From an uncultured Lachnospiraceae bacterium (GTDB taxonomy: Bacteria > Bacillota > Clostridia > Lachnospirales > Lachnospiraceae), in the NCBI GenBank assembly GCA_905236365.1, contig CAJOPP010000287.1:1-6172 (forward strand): DNA of 6,172 bases, given 5' to 3'. The notes beneath the pieces were generated by a model, which saw nothing but the letters and a program-made list of their open reading frames with translations, did not search any database and had not been told where the DNA came from. Both the position numbers and the translations under genes were made by a program. Shown one piece after another: positions 1-6,120 of the stretch (positions are counted from its first letter, which is position 1; the number at the start of each line of letters is the position of its first letter).

Positions 1-792
1 ACTATGGACTCCATCGATCAGCACTGGGTGACACTGAATGAGGGTGCACAGGCTGAGGCAGCCAAAGAGGGAGTAACAGTTGATTTCATGTCACCTGACA
101 CAAAGGATGATTCCAAGCAGATTGAATGTGTCAACAATGCTGTGGCAGGCGGATATGATGCTATCATGGTAGCAGCAAACGGACCGGATGCAATCTCCGG
201 AGCACTTAAGGAAGCGATCAGCGCAGGAATCAAGCTGGTATACGTTGACTCTCCGGCGAATGTGGAAGCTGAGGCAACCTTCTCAACTGACAACAAGGCA
301 GCAGGAAAGACAGCCGGTGAGGAGATGGTAAAGGCTCTTAAGGACAAGGGTATCACCAATGGTGATATTGGTATAGTAAACGTAAATGCTTCCACACAGT
401 CTACAGTAGATCGTGAAGCTGGCTTCAGAGAGGCATTTGATGGATCTGATTTCAATATTCTTGAGACGCAGTATTGCGACGGAGATGCAGCGAAGGCACA
501 GAGTATTGCTGAGAATTACATTACTCAGGGTGTAGTTGGTATCTTCGGAGGAAATGAAGGCTCTACAACAGGAGCCGGCAACGCCATCAAGGCATCAGGC
601 AAGGCTGATATTGTGGGTGTAGGTTTTGATAAGTCCGATTCGATTCAGGGTCTTATCAAGGACGGATATCTTCTCTGCACGATGGCACAGAATCCCGATT
701 TGATGGGTGCAAAGGGAGTTGAGGCATGTGTCAAGGCACTCAAGGGAGAGAAACTTGGCGGAGCAGTGACAGATACCGGTGTAACCGTACTT
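1..792 (+). repeat. Direct repeat copy 1: first substrate-binding domain
   Basis: In-frame copy of the binding domain, cut at its 5' end by the window edge. It matches 880-1671 without gaps. By hand count the copies differ at about 80 of 789 compared bases, mostly third codon positions, and at 11 of 263 amino acids (residues 78, 88, 109, 119, 122, 139, 146, 200, 215, 247 and 250). None of these is one of the pocket residues inferred from the RbsB comparison. Confidence 0.95.
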
Positions 793-1689
793 GATGCTGC
801 TGCACTCGGCGGAAGCGCAAATGCTGCAACAGATGCAGGATCTACCACAGCAAACGGAGATTACAAGATCGCGCTTATCACTATGGATTCCATCGATCAG
901 CACTGGGTAACCTTGAATGAGGGTGCACAGGCTGAGGCAGCTAAAGAGGGAGTAACCGTTGACTTTATGTCTCCGGATACAAAGGATGATTCCAAGCAGA
1001 TTGAATGTGTGAACAATGCTGTAGCAGGCGGATATGATGCTATCATGGTAGCAGCAAACGGACCGGATGCAATCTCCGGAGCACTTAAAGAAGCAATCAG
1101 TGCAGGCATTAAGGTAGTATATGTTGATTCACCGGCCAATGTGGATGCTGAGGCAACCTTCTCAACTGACAACAAGGCAGCAGGGAAGACAGCCGGCGAG
1201 GAAATGATCAAGGCTCTGAAGGACAAGGGCATCACAAGCGGTGATGTGGGAATCGTAAATGTAAATGCTTCCACACAGTCTACAGTAGATCGTGAAACAG
1301 GCTTCAGAGAAGCATTTGAAGGATCTGATTTCAATATTCTTGAAACACAGTATTGTGACGGAGATGCAGCGAAGGCACAGAGTATCGCTGAGAATTACAT
1401 TACTCAGGGTGTAGTCGGTATCTTCGGAGGCAATGAGGGTTCCACAACAGGAGCAGGTAATGCCATTAAGGCATCCGGCAATGCGGATATTGTAGGTGTA
1501 GGATTTGATAAGTCCGATTCCATTAAGGGTCTCATCAAGGATGGATATCTTCTCTGCACGATGGCGCAGAATCCCGATTTGATGGGCGCAAAGGGAGTAG
1601 AGGCATGCGTGAAGGCACTCAACGGAGAAAGCCTTGGCGGAGCAGTGACCGACACCGGTGTAACCGTGTTGAACAAGGATAATCTCTGA
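1..1689 (+). CDS. Sugar ABC transporter substrate-binding protein with two tandem binding domains (5' partial)
   Basis: Extracytoplasmic solute-binding protein of the RbsB/MglB type (type 1 periplasmic-binding fold, Peripla_BP_4-like), expected to capture a sugar-like ligand for an ABC importer. The frame is open from base 1. The ATG at 4 is not the start: the same Ile-Thr-Met-Asp-Ser stretch occurs inside the second copy at 877-891, so the signal peptide and first strand lie upstream. Counting Met at base 4 as residue 1, domain 1 is residues 1-263, a linker follows, and domain 2 starts at residue 294 and ends at the TGA at 1687-1689. Pocket-like positions match RbsB spacing: Asp82, Arg137, Asn184, Asp209 and Gln229, repeated at +293. 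Ser83 follows Asp82 where RbsB has Arg90, so the ligand is probably not ribose; its identity is unknown. Codon use is more biased than in the downstream regulatory genes, suggesting high expression. A single-domain protein of this family is normally about 300-350 residues. Confidence 0.9.
   Translation, partial: TMDSIDQHWVTLNEGAQAEAAKEGVTVDFMSPDTKDDSKQIECVNNAVAGGYDAIMVAANGPDAISGALKEAISAGIKLVYVDSPANVEAEATFSTDNKAAGKTAGEEMVKALKDKGITNGDIGIVNVNASTQSTVDREAGFREAFDGSDFNILETQYCDGDAAKAQSIAENYITQGVVGIFGGNEGSTTGAGNAIKASGKADIVGVGFDKSDSIQGLIKDGYLLCTMAQNPDLMGAKGVEACVKALKGEKLGGAVTDTGVTVLDAAALGGSANAATDAGSTTANGDYKIALITMDSIDQHWVTLNEGAQAEAAKEGVTVDFMSPDTKDDSKQIECVNNAVAGGYDAIMVAANGPDAISGALKEAISAGIKVVYVDSPANVDAEATFSTDNKAAGKTAGEEMIKALKDKGITSGDVGIVNVNASTQSTVDRETGFREAFEGSDFNILETQYCDGDAAKAQSIAENYITQGVVGIFGGNEGSTTGAGNAIKASGNADIVGVGFDKSDSIKGLIKDGYLLCTMAQNPDLMGAKGVEACVKALNGESLGGAVTDTGVTVLNKDNL
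793..858 (+). other. Inter-domain linker, Ala/Gly/Ser/Thr-rich
   Basis: Encodes 22 residues (Asp-Ala-Ala-Ala-Leu-Gly-Gly-Ser to Thr-Ala-Asn-Gly) just before the Asp-Tyr-Lys-Ile strand that opens domain 2. The composition resembles the flexible tether that follows the lipidated cysteine in clostridial binding lipoproteins. This suggests that domain 2 was added together with part of the mature N-terminus of a single-domain ancestor. The composition is seen; the origin is inferred. Confidence 0.6.
880..1671 (+). repeat. Direct repeat copy 2: second substrate-binding domain
   Basis: Second in-frame copy, offset by exactly 879 bases (293 codons) from copy 1. It is followed by five own residues (Asn-Lys-Asp-Asn-Leu) and the stop. 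Both copies keep every glycine-rich turn and all four cysteines of the domain, so neither shows decay. Confidence 0.95.
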
Positions 1690-1730
1690 TTTTGGGGATA
1701 GTTCAGAATAGTTATCTAAATACTTACTTT

Positions 1731-1779
1731 ACAGGAGAGGGAACCGATCAGGTATCCCTTTTCCTGTTTAAGTCCTTTT
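1731..1779 (+). terminator. Probable intrinsic terminator of the binding-protein gene
   Basis: Bases 1731-1745 (ACAGGAGAGGGAACC) pair with 1751-1767 around the five-base loop GATCA, giving about 15 pairs with one-base bulges near 1754 and 1759-1761. T-rich DNA follows (TTTAAGTCCTTTT), but the T run is interrupted, so termination may be incomplete. It lies 42 bases after the stop at 1689. Confidence 0.65.
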
Positions 1780-1804
1780 GTAATGTAAGTTTTTGTTGTA
1801 TAAT
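1776..1804 (+). promoter_or_regulatory. Candidate sigma-A promoter for the regulator-kinase-ABC operon
   Basis: A perfect TATAAT lies at 1799-1804. The -35 is weak: either TTTTGT at 1776-1781 with a 17-base spacer or TTGTAA at 1778-1783 with a 15-base spacer. A weak -35 would fit a promoter that needs an activator. It overlaps the tail of the preceding terminator, so the operon is probably transcribed separately from the binding-protein gene. Confidence 0.5.
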
Positions 1805-1839
1805 AGTAACTGTATCATAAAATACCATCTGTATATATG

Positions 1840-1845
1840 AGGGGG
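1840..1845 (+). promoter_or_regulatory. Ribosome binding site that sets the regulator start at 1852
   Basis: AGGGGG sits six bases before ATG 1852. The in-frame ATG at 1837 lies upstream of this site and has no comparable site of its own. Starting at 1852 also puts the first beta strand of the receiver domain right at the N-terminus, as is usual in this family. Confidence 0.75.
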
Positions 1846-1851
1846 AAGCAA

Positions 1852-3432
1852 ATGATTAGCGCTGTTATCGCAGATGATGAGGAAAAGATATGCAGGCTTA
1901 TACAGGCACTCGGAGATTGGGACAGGATTGGAATTCATGTGATCGCCACGGCCTCCAACGGGCTTGAAGCGTTGAAGATTATACGGGAAACCAAAACGGA
2001 TATACTGATAACAGATATAAGGATGCCCGGATGTGACGGTATTCAACTGATAGAGGAGATTAAAAAAATATCTCCGGAAACGCATATCATTATAGTAAGT
2101 GGTTATGCTGAATTCAGTTATGCACAGGCTGCAGTCAGATTTGGCGTAACGGATTATCTTTTAAAGCCGATTAATAAGGATATGTTGAATGATTCGCTTT
2201 CCAAAATCAAGGATATGATATTGCATGAAAGAGAAACGGAGACGAAGCTCGAATTATCTCAGAAAAAGCTGGACACAAATGCCACTGCGATAAGGAGCTC
2301 TTTCATAACCGACTATTTGATAGATCCGAACAAGATATTTACCATGGCTGAACTTCAGGAACAGTATCAGCTCGATATGTCGGGTGGAATCTATCAGTTT
2401 ATTTGTGCAAAGATTGATGGAAAAAACAACAAAGAGAATCAGAAATTTATATGGGACAGATTTATTTCCGTATTGACAAAAGACTTGAGAAATATATGTA
2501 AGGATCAAGTGTATCTTGCGCAGAATTGTTATCTGTACGGATTTCTTGACTATCCGTCAAAAGAGCAGGAGACCATACGGAAAAGCCTGAAAAACGCTTT
2601 GAATAAGATAAACAGTCTGAACGGATTGTTTCCGGATGACAGTATTTCGCTTGCAGTGGGATATTCCATAAAAGATATTTCCGAACTGGGTAAAGCTTTT
2701 CTTTCCGCAAAAGAGATGATAAAAGAAAGAATCGTTCTCGGCGTCGGTAAGGTTATGGAATGGAAACCCGAACGAAAGGTTTTGTATGAAAAAAAATTGC
2801 TTGAAAAATATACCAGATCGATCACCAATGCGCTGGAGATTTGGAGTGAGGAGGGTCTGATCAAAGCCAATCAGGAGCTGAGCGAAGACATTCTGAGCTT
2901 GAAGGACGCAGGCGGACGGGAAATTCTGGAAACGGTGATTCAGGCCGGCAATCTATTCATCATGAGACTGAATCTGTCGGATCAGACAAGGCATTTGGAA
3001 GCATATTATGAAAAATGCAATAATTGCAGTACAACTACTCAGCTTCTGGATTCCTTCCAATTGTATACGAAAGAGATTATGCATTCTTTGGCGGAAGTAA
3101 GAGAAGATGAAGTGGATCGGTCCATAAGACTTGCAAAGCAATATATCAACAATCATTACGCAGAACAGATCACACTTGAAGATGTAAGCTCTTATTTGGG
3201 CTTAACACCAACCTATTTCAGCAGCTTTTTTAAGAAAAAAACAAATACCGGCTTTGCCAAATATCTGATGAATGTCAGAGTAGAAGCCGCGAAGGTATTA
3301 CTAAAGGAGAGTAACAGTTCCGTATCTGAGATTTGCAGCAAGGTAGGTTATAATGATATCAAGCATTTTACCAAAGTATTTGAGCAAGTGACAGGCGTAA
3401 AGCCGGCAGCATACCGTAAACTATATGGATAA
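1852..3432 (+). CDS. AraC-family response regulator (YesN-type)
   Basis: Cytoplasmic transcription factor of 526 residues that should be phosphorylated by the kinase encoded next to it. The receiver domain is residues 1-120: acidic pair Asp8-Asp9, phosphoacceptor Asp55 in ILITDIRMPG, Ser83 in IIIVSGY, and Lys105 in LLKPIN. The middle (about 125-420) has no motif I recognise, which is normal for YesN-like proteins, where it acts as linker and dimerisation region. The C-terminal 105 residues (422-526) form a double helix-turn-helix AraC domain, with ITLEDVSSYLGLTPTYFSSFFK as the first unit and SVSEICSKVGY leading into FTKVFEQVTGVKPAAYRK as the second. It is the first gene of a three-gene operon and overlaps the kinase gene by 8 bases. 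By family precedent it would control carbohydrate uptake genes. The adjacent binding-protein gene is an obvious candidate target, but no operator site was identified. Confidence 0.93.
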   Translation: MISAVIADDEEKICRLIQALGDWDRIGIHVIATASNGLEALKIIRETKTDILITDIRMPGCDGIQLIEEIKKISPETHIIIVSGYAEFSYAQAAVRFGVTDYLLKPINKDMLNDSLSKIKDMILHERETETKLELSQKKLDTNATAIRSSFITDYLIDPNKIFTMAELQEQYQLDMSGGIYQFICAKIDGKNNKENQKFIWDRFISVLTKDLRNICKDQVYLAQNCYLYGFLDYPSKEQETIRKSLKNALNKINSLNGLFPDDSISLAVGYSIKDISELGKAFLSAKEMIKERIVLGVGKVMEWKPERKVLYEKKLLEKYTRSITNALEIWSEEGLIKANQELSEDILSLKDAGGREILETVIQAGNLFIMRLNLSDQTRHLEAYYEKCNNCSTTTQLLDSFQLYTKEIMHSLAEVREDEVDRSIRLAKQYINNHYAEQITLEDVSSYLGLTPTYFSSFFKKKTNTGFAKYLMNVRVEAAKVLLKESNSSVSEICSKVGYNDIKHFTKVFEQVTGVKPAAYRKLYG

Positions 3433-4486
3433 AATTGTTGAAAATATCAGAGCTAAAACAAAATATCTGTCAACCCGACTTATCATATGGCTTGTTGTCT
3501 TTTTTGTGTTCCTTTTGACAATGTATGCACTTTATGCATTCAAACCGGACTTGTTGTATCAAAACATGACAGCGAAAATATTGATAGGTTTGGTTCTTGT
3601 TGCGTTTATGATTACGATGCATTTTCTGATCATACATCCGTATTTTACCAAGGAGTACCGATTGAGGCGTATGCTGGATGGGTACCTTACGTTGGAAGAC
3701 CCTGAGTCTGACATGGGTATTTCCCTGACGCCTGTAGCAGAGGATGCCGAAAAAGCGGTTTATCAGATTCTGAATTCCACGCAAGCCGTGAATTTGAATA
3801 AAAGACAGGCGCAGTATCTTGCTCTGCAGAATCAGATCAATCCGCATTTTCTGTATAATACTTTGGATGGAATCAGGAGCGAGGCGTTGATAGCCGGACT
3901 TGATAATGTGGCGGAAATGACGGAGGCTCTCGCCATTTTCTTTCGCTATACCATCAGCAATGTCGAAAATCTTGTGACCATAGAGGAAGAAATCGATAAT
4001 TGCAGAACGTATTTTATGATTCAGCAGTACCGTTTCGGTGAAAGAATATCCCTCGAGATCAATATGGATCATGAAGAGCTGGGGACCTATATGATTCCGA
4101 AGCTTACACTTCAGCCGATTCTGGAAAACAGCATCATTCACGGGACGGAAATGAAGATAGGAAAAGGTACCACTGTGATTAACGTCCATAAAACAGATGA
4201 CAGGATTTTGATAGAGATCAAGGATGACGGTGTCGGCATGGATGAGGAGACCTTGGAAAGACTGAACAGACGTCTTGATTCCGGTGTCAGCGAAATCTCG
4301 AACTCGAAGAAACCGGTAGGAGGCATTGCGCTAAATAATGTCAACAACAGGATACATCTGTTATTCGGACAGGAATACGGAATACATGTTTTTTCAATAA
4401 AAAATATAGGGACAAGCGTTGAAATATCCATACCTGCAGTAACCTATGTTCCCGGAATAGGGAGTGATGAAGAGAATGATCACTGA
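3425..4486 (+). CDS. Sensor histidine kinase, LytS/YesM-type, with minimal extracellular region
   Basis: Membrane histidine kinase of 353 residues, predicted to phosphorylate the upstream AraC-type regulator. Two hydrophobic segments (about 19-39 and 51-71) are separated by only about 11 residues, so there is no dCache or other extracytoplasmic sensor, unlike typical YesM kinases of about 550-600 residues. The His_kinase domain (PF06580-type) carries the phosphoacceptor His141 in NQINPHFLYNTLD, the N box Asn235 in LQPILENSIIHG, and the G1 box Asp268-Gly-Val-Gly (DDGVGM). A late GGIALNNVNNRI segment replaces the usual G2-like GIGLxNv motif. The ATG at 3425 lies inside the regulator's last codons and has no clear ribosome binding site, so translational coupling is likely. 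No other Met precedes the first membrane segment. With no sensor of its own, its signal probably comes through a partner protein; that is inference. Confidence 0.93.
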   Translation: MDKIVENIRAKTKYLSTRLIIWLVVFFVFLLTMYALYAFKPDLLYQNMTAKILIGLVLVAFMITMHFLIIHPYFTKEYRLRRMLDGYLTLEDPESDMGISLTPVAEDAEKAVYQILNSTQAVNLNKRQAQYLALQNQINPHFLYNTLDGIRSEALIAGLDNVAEMTEALAIFFRYTISNVENLVTIEEEIDNCRTYFMIQQYRFGERISLEINMDHEELGTYMIPKLTLQPILENSIIHGTEMKIGKGTTVINVHKTDDRILIEIKDDGVGMDEETLERLNRRLDSGVSEISNSKKPVGGIALNNVNNRIHLLFGQEYGIHVFSIKNIGTSVEISIPAVTYVPGIGSDEENDH

Positions 4487-5870
4487 GGTATTACGGCTTG
4501 AGCGGGTGACTTACAAAGAAAAGGATAATAGCTTTCTGAGAGATTTTGATTTGGAGGTCAGAAGAGGCGAGATCATGGGACTTTTGCCGCTTAACGCATA
4601 TGGCATGCCGGCGCTCCTTGATGTGATTCAATATAATCCTCCATTGTACTATGGAACTGTCTATTATATGGGGAATGTGGTGAATTCGTGGAAGGATATG
4701 AAGCGCGTCCCAAACAGCATAACAATCGTCGATAATGTAAGTTCACTTGTCGCAGGTCAAAATGTAATCACGAACATTTTTCTGCTGAACAACAACAGCA
4801 GCTTTTTTATAAGGGAAAAAAAATTAGAGGAGCGCCTGAGACCGTTCCTGCAGGAAATAGGTGTAGATATCTCTCCGTGGATAAGAGCTGAGGAGCTGAC
4901 AGCTTTTGAGAGAGTTGTGGTGGAAATATTAAGGGGAGTGATATCGGGGCACAGGCTCATAATTCTAAGAGAAGTGAGTTCCTATATTGGAGAAAACAAA
5001 CTGAATCAACTGTATGGAATCATGAACTACTATAAAAAAAGGGGTATCTCTTTTTTGTTTATCAGCAGCCATTACGAGGAGGTCATCGCAGTTTGCGACA
5101 GAACAGCCTTGATGTCCAATGGCAGAATTCTTATGAAGCTTGACAGAAAGATGACGGTGGAACTGCTTGAAAAAATATGCACAGTGGAGTATCAGAAACA
5201 TTCCGCTTTCAGGAAAGATGGATCTGACAACAATGAGCCTGTCAATCCGATCATGGAAATAAGAGACTTCCAAGGGATCTATTTTGATAAGGTCAATATT
5301 CCGATTTATGAGGCCGAGTATATTGTGATTCACGCTCCGGACATGCGAATATTCAGTGAACTGGTGGGAACAATTTTCGGAGATTGTAAGCCGCAGACAG
5401 GGTATTTTGTGCTGGACAAAGACATCATTAATCCGTGGGAGACGAGGAATATCGCTTTCTTAAGAGAGAAACCGGACGAGAAAATGCTCTTTGCAAAAAT
5501 GAGCTATATGGATAATCTGATTTTTACTGCGGATCACAAAGTATCATCAATGTGGAGAAGTAGCGGAGTGAAAAAAAGTATCCGCCGGGAATTTTCCGAT
5601 TTTCTGGGGGAGGATGTGTTCGATAAGCACGTAGATACCTTATCGCAAAAGGAGAAAATGGTTCTGATCTATGCGAGAATTCTTTTACAGCATCCAAGGG
5701 TTGTATTCTGTGAGATGCCCTTTAAGGATATGGATATGGAAATGAAGCTGTTGATCAGGAATCTGCAGAAACGGCTTAATGAGAATGGAATCGCAGTAGT
5801 CATTCTGACGATGAATTTGAATGAAAGTATTCTGGAAGCGGACAGAGTGATTCAAATAGGAGATAAATAA
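4467..5870 (+). CDS. Degenerate double ABC ATPase (RbsA/MglA-like), probable pseudo-ATPase
   Basis: A 467-residue protein with the layout of sugar-importer ATPases (two nucleotide-binding domains, about 5-245 and 255-467), slightly short of the usual roughly 500. Landmarks of the family remain (ITNIFLL, CDRTALMSNGRI, ADRVIQIGDK), but the catalytic motifs are lost. In domain 1 the Walker A at 38-50 reads GLLPLNAYGMPAL, with Met-Pro-Ala where Lys-Ser-Thr belongs. The Q-loop Gln is Asn, the signature LSxGQ is LTAFE, and the Walker B is LIILREVS (Asp to Arg, Glu kept). In domain 2 the Walker A is VIHAPDMRIF, the signature is LSQKE, and the Walker B is VVFCEMPF. Hydrolysis is therefore unlikely at either site. 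The reading frame is long and intact, which argues against simple decay. Its start overlaps the kinase gene by about 20 bases; GTG 4464 and ATG 4476 are alternative starts, with AGGGAG at 4459-4464 as the ribosome site. Its place in the kinase operon suggests a regulatory or scaffolding role. Confidence 0.85.
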   Translation: MKRMITEVLRLERVTYKEKDNSFLRDFDLEVRRGEIMGLLPLNAYGMPALLDVIQYNPPLYYGTVYYMGNVVNSWKDMKRVPNSITIVDNVSSLVAGQNVITNIFLLNNNSSFFIREKKLEERLRPFLQEIGVDISPWIRAEELTAFERVVVEILRGVISGHRLIILREVSSYIGENKLNQLYGIMNYYKKRGISFLFISSHYEEVIAVCDRTALMSNGRILMKLDRKMTVELLEKICTVEYQKHSAFRKDGSDNNEPVNPIMEIRDFQGIYFDKVNIPIYEAEYIVIHAPDMRIFSELVGTIFGDCKPQTGYFVLDKDIINPWETRNIAFLREKPDEKMLFAKMSYMDNLIFTADHKVSSMWRSSGVKKSIRREFSDFLGEDVFDKHVDTLSQKEKMVLIYARILLQHPRVVFCEMPFKDMDMEMKLLIRNLQKRLNENGIAVVILTMNLNESILEADRVIQIGDK

Positions 5871-5883
5871 TTCGGAAAAAGAA

Positions 5884-5913
5884 TTGACTTTTGAAAGGAT
5901 TCTGTGCTATAGT
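5884..5913 (+). promoter_or_regulatory. Sigma-A-type promoter driving the structured RNA
   Basis: TTGACT (5884-5889) and TATAGT (5908-5913) are separated by 18 bases; each differs from consensus at one position. Transcription would start near 5919-5921, just before the first base-paired element. The -35 lies 14 bases after the ABC gene's stop, and no convincing terminator separates them, so read-through from the operon is possible. Confidence 0.7.
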
Positions 5914-5919
5914 ACGTGA

Positions 5920-6120
5920 TGTATGGAAAACAGGTTTTTGGGGTCTTCCATGCAAATATTTTTTCGGCAACGTAAGGTTGCCTTATTGATTGAGTTAGAA
6001 GCTCTATTTATAAGTTGGTCACTATAAACCTGTGCAATGCACACCTAACTTGTGAAACGGTCAATAAGAGTAGTAAAAGTAAAATATTTGCTATATAGAC
6101 TCTAAACCCAATACCTGTTA
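5920..6120 (+). ncRNA. Structured non-coding RNA or leader RNA, family not identified
   Basis: About 200 bases with nested complementarity. Long-range closing helix: 5929-5935 with 6113-6119 (AACAGGT/ACCTGTT), 5938-5942 with 6107-6111, 5943-5946 with 6097-6100 (GTCT/AGAC), and a perfect 11-base arm 5952-5962 with 6081-6091 (GCAAATATTTT/AAAATATTTGC). Inside it are a hairpin at 5966-5982 (GGCAAC, loop GTAAG, GTTGCC) and a helix 5983-5989 with 6061-6067 (TTATTGA/TCAATAA). The latter encloses a small hairpin at 5992-6004, a stem 6012-6018 with 6044-6051, and a hairpin at 6031-6043 (TGTGC, AAT, GCACA). No open reading frame of note crosses it. The arms are complementary in order, as expected of one folded molecule. 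It could be a trans-acting RNA (6S-like, raiA-type or Clostridiales-1-type are candidates by size and host only) or a riboswitch-like leader. I could not match it to a known consensus. Confidence 0.6.

Noticed and set aside
4..6. ATG at base 4 as the start of the binding-protein gene
   Set aside because: The equivalent Met in copy 2 (883-885) is an internal residue after the first beta strand. Starting here would leave out the signal peptide and the first strand.
18..1334. Matching 145-residue minus-strand frames at 18-455 and 897-1334
   Set aside because: They are antisense to the duplicated domain and recur only because the domain is repeated. Their products show no recognisable domain.
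4..1671. Template/variable repeat pair of a diversity-generating retroelement
   Set aside because: Differences between the copies are mostly silent third-position changes of all types, not changes confined to adenines, and no reverse transcriptase is present in the window.
1837..1839. ATG at 1837 as the regulator start
   Set aside because: The ribosome binding site lies downstream of it, at 1840-1845, and the receiver domain aligns from the ATG at 1852.
3470..4189. 239-residue minus-strand frame
   Set aside because: It is antisense to the well-supported histidine kinase and its product resembles no protein family I recognise.
5869..5885. Terminator after the ABC gene
   Set aside because: AATTC/GAATT is only a five-pair AT-rich stem with no following T run.
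5952..6091. Inverted repeat as the ends of a small mobile element
   Set aside because: The 11-base arms are part of an ordered series of nested stems behind a promoter. No target-site duplication or transposase is seen, so an RNA helix explains them better.
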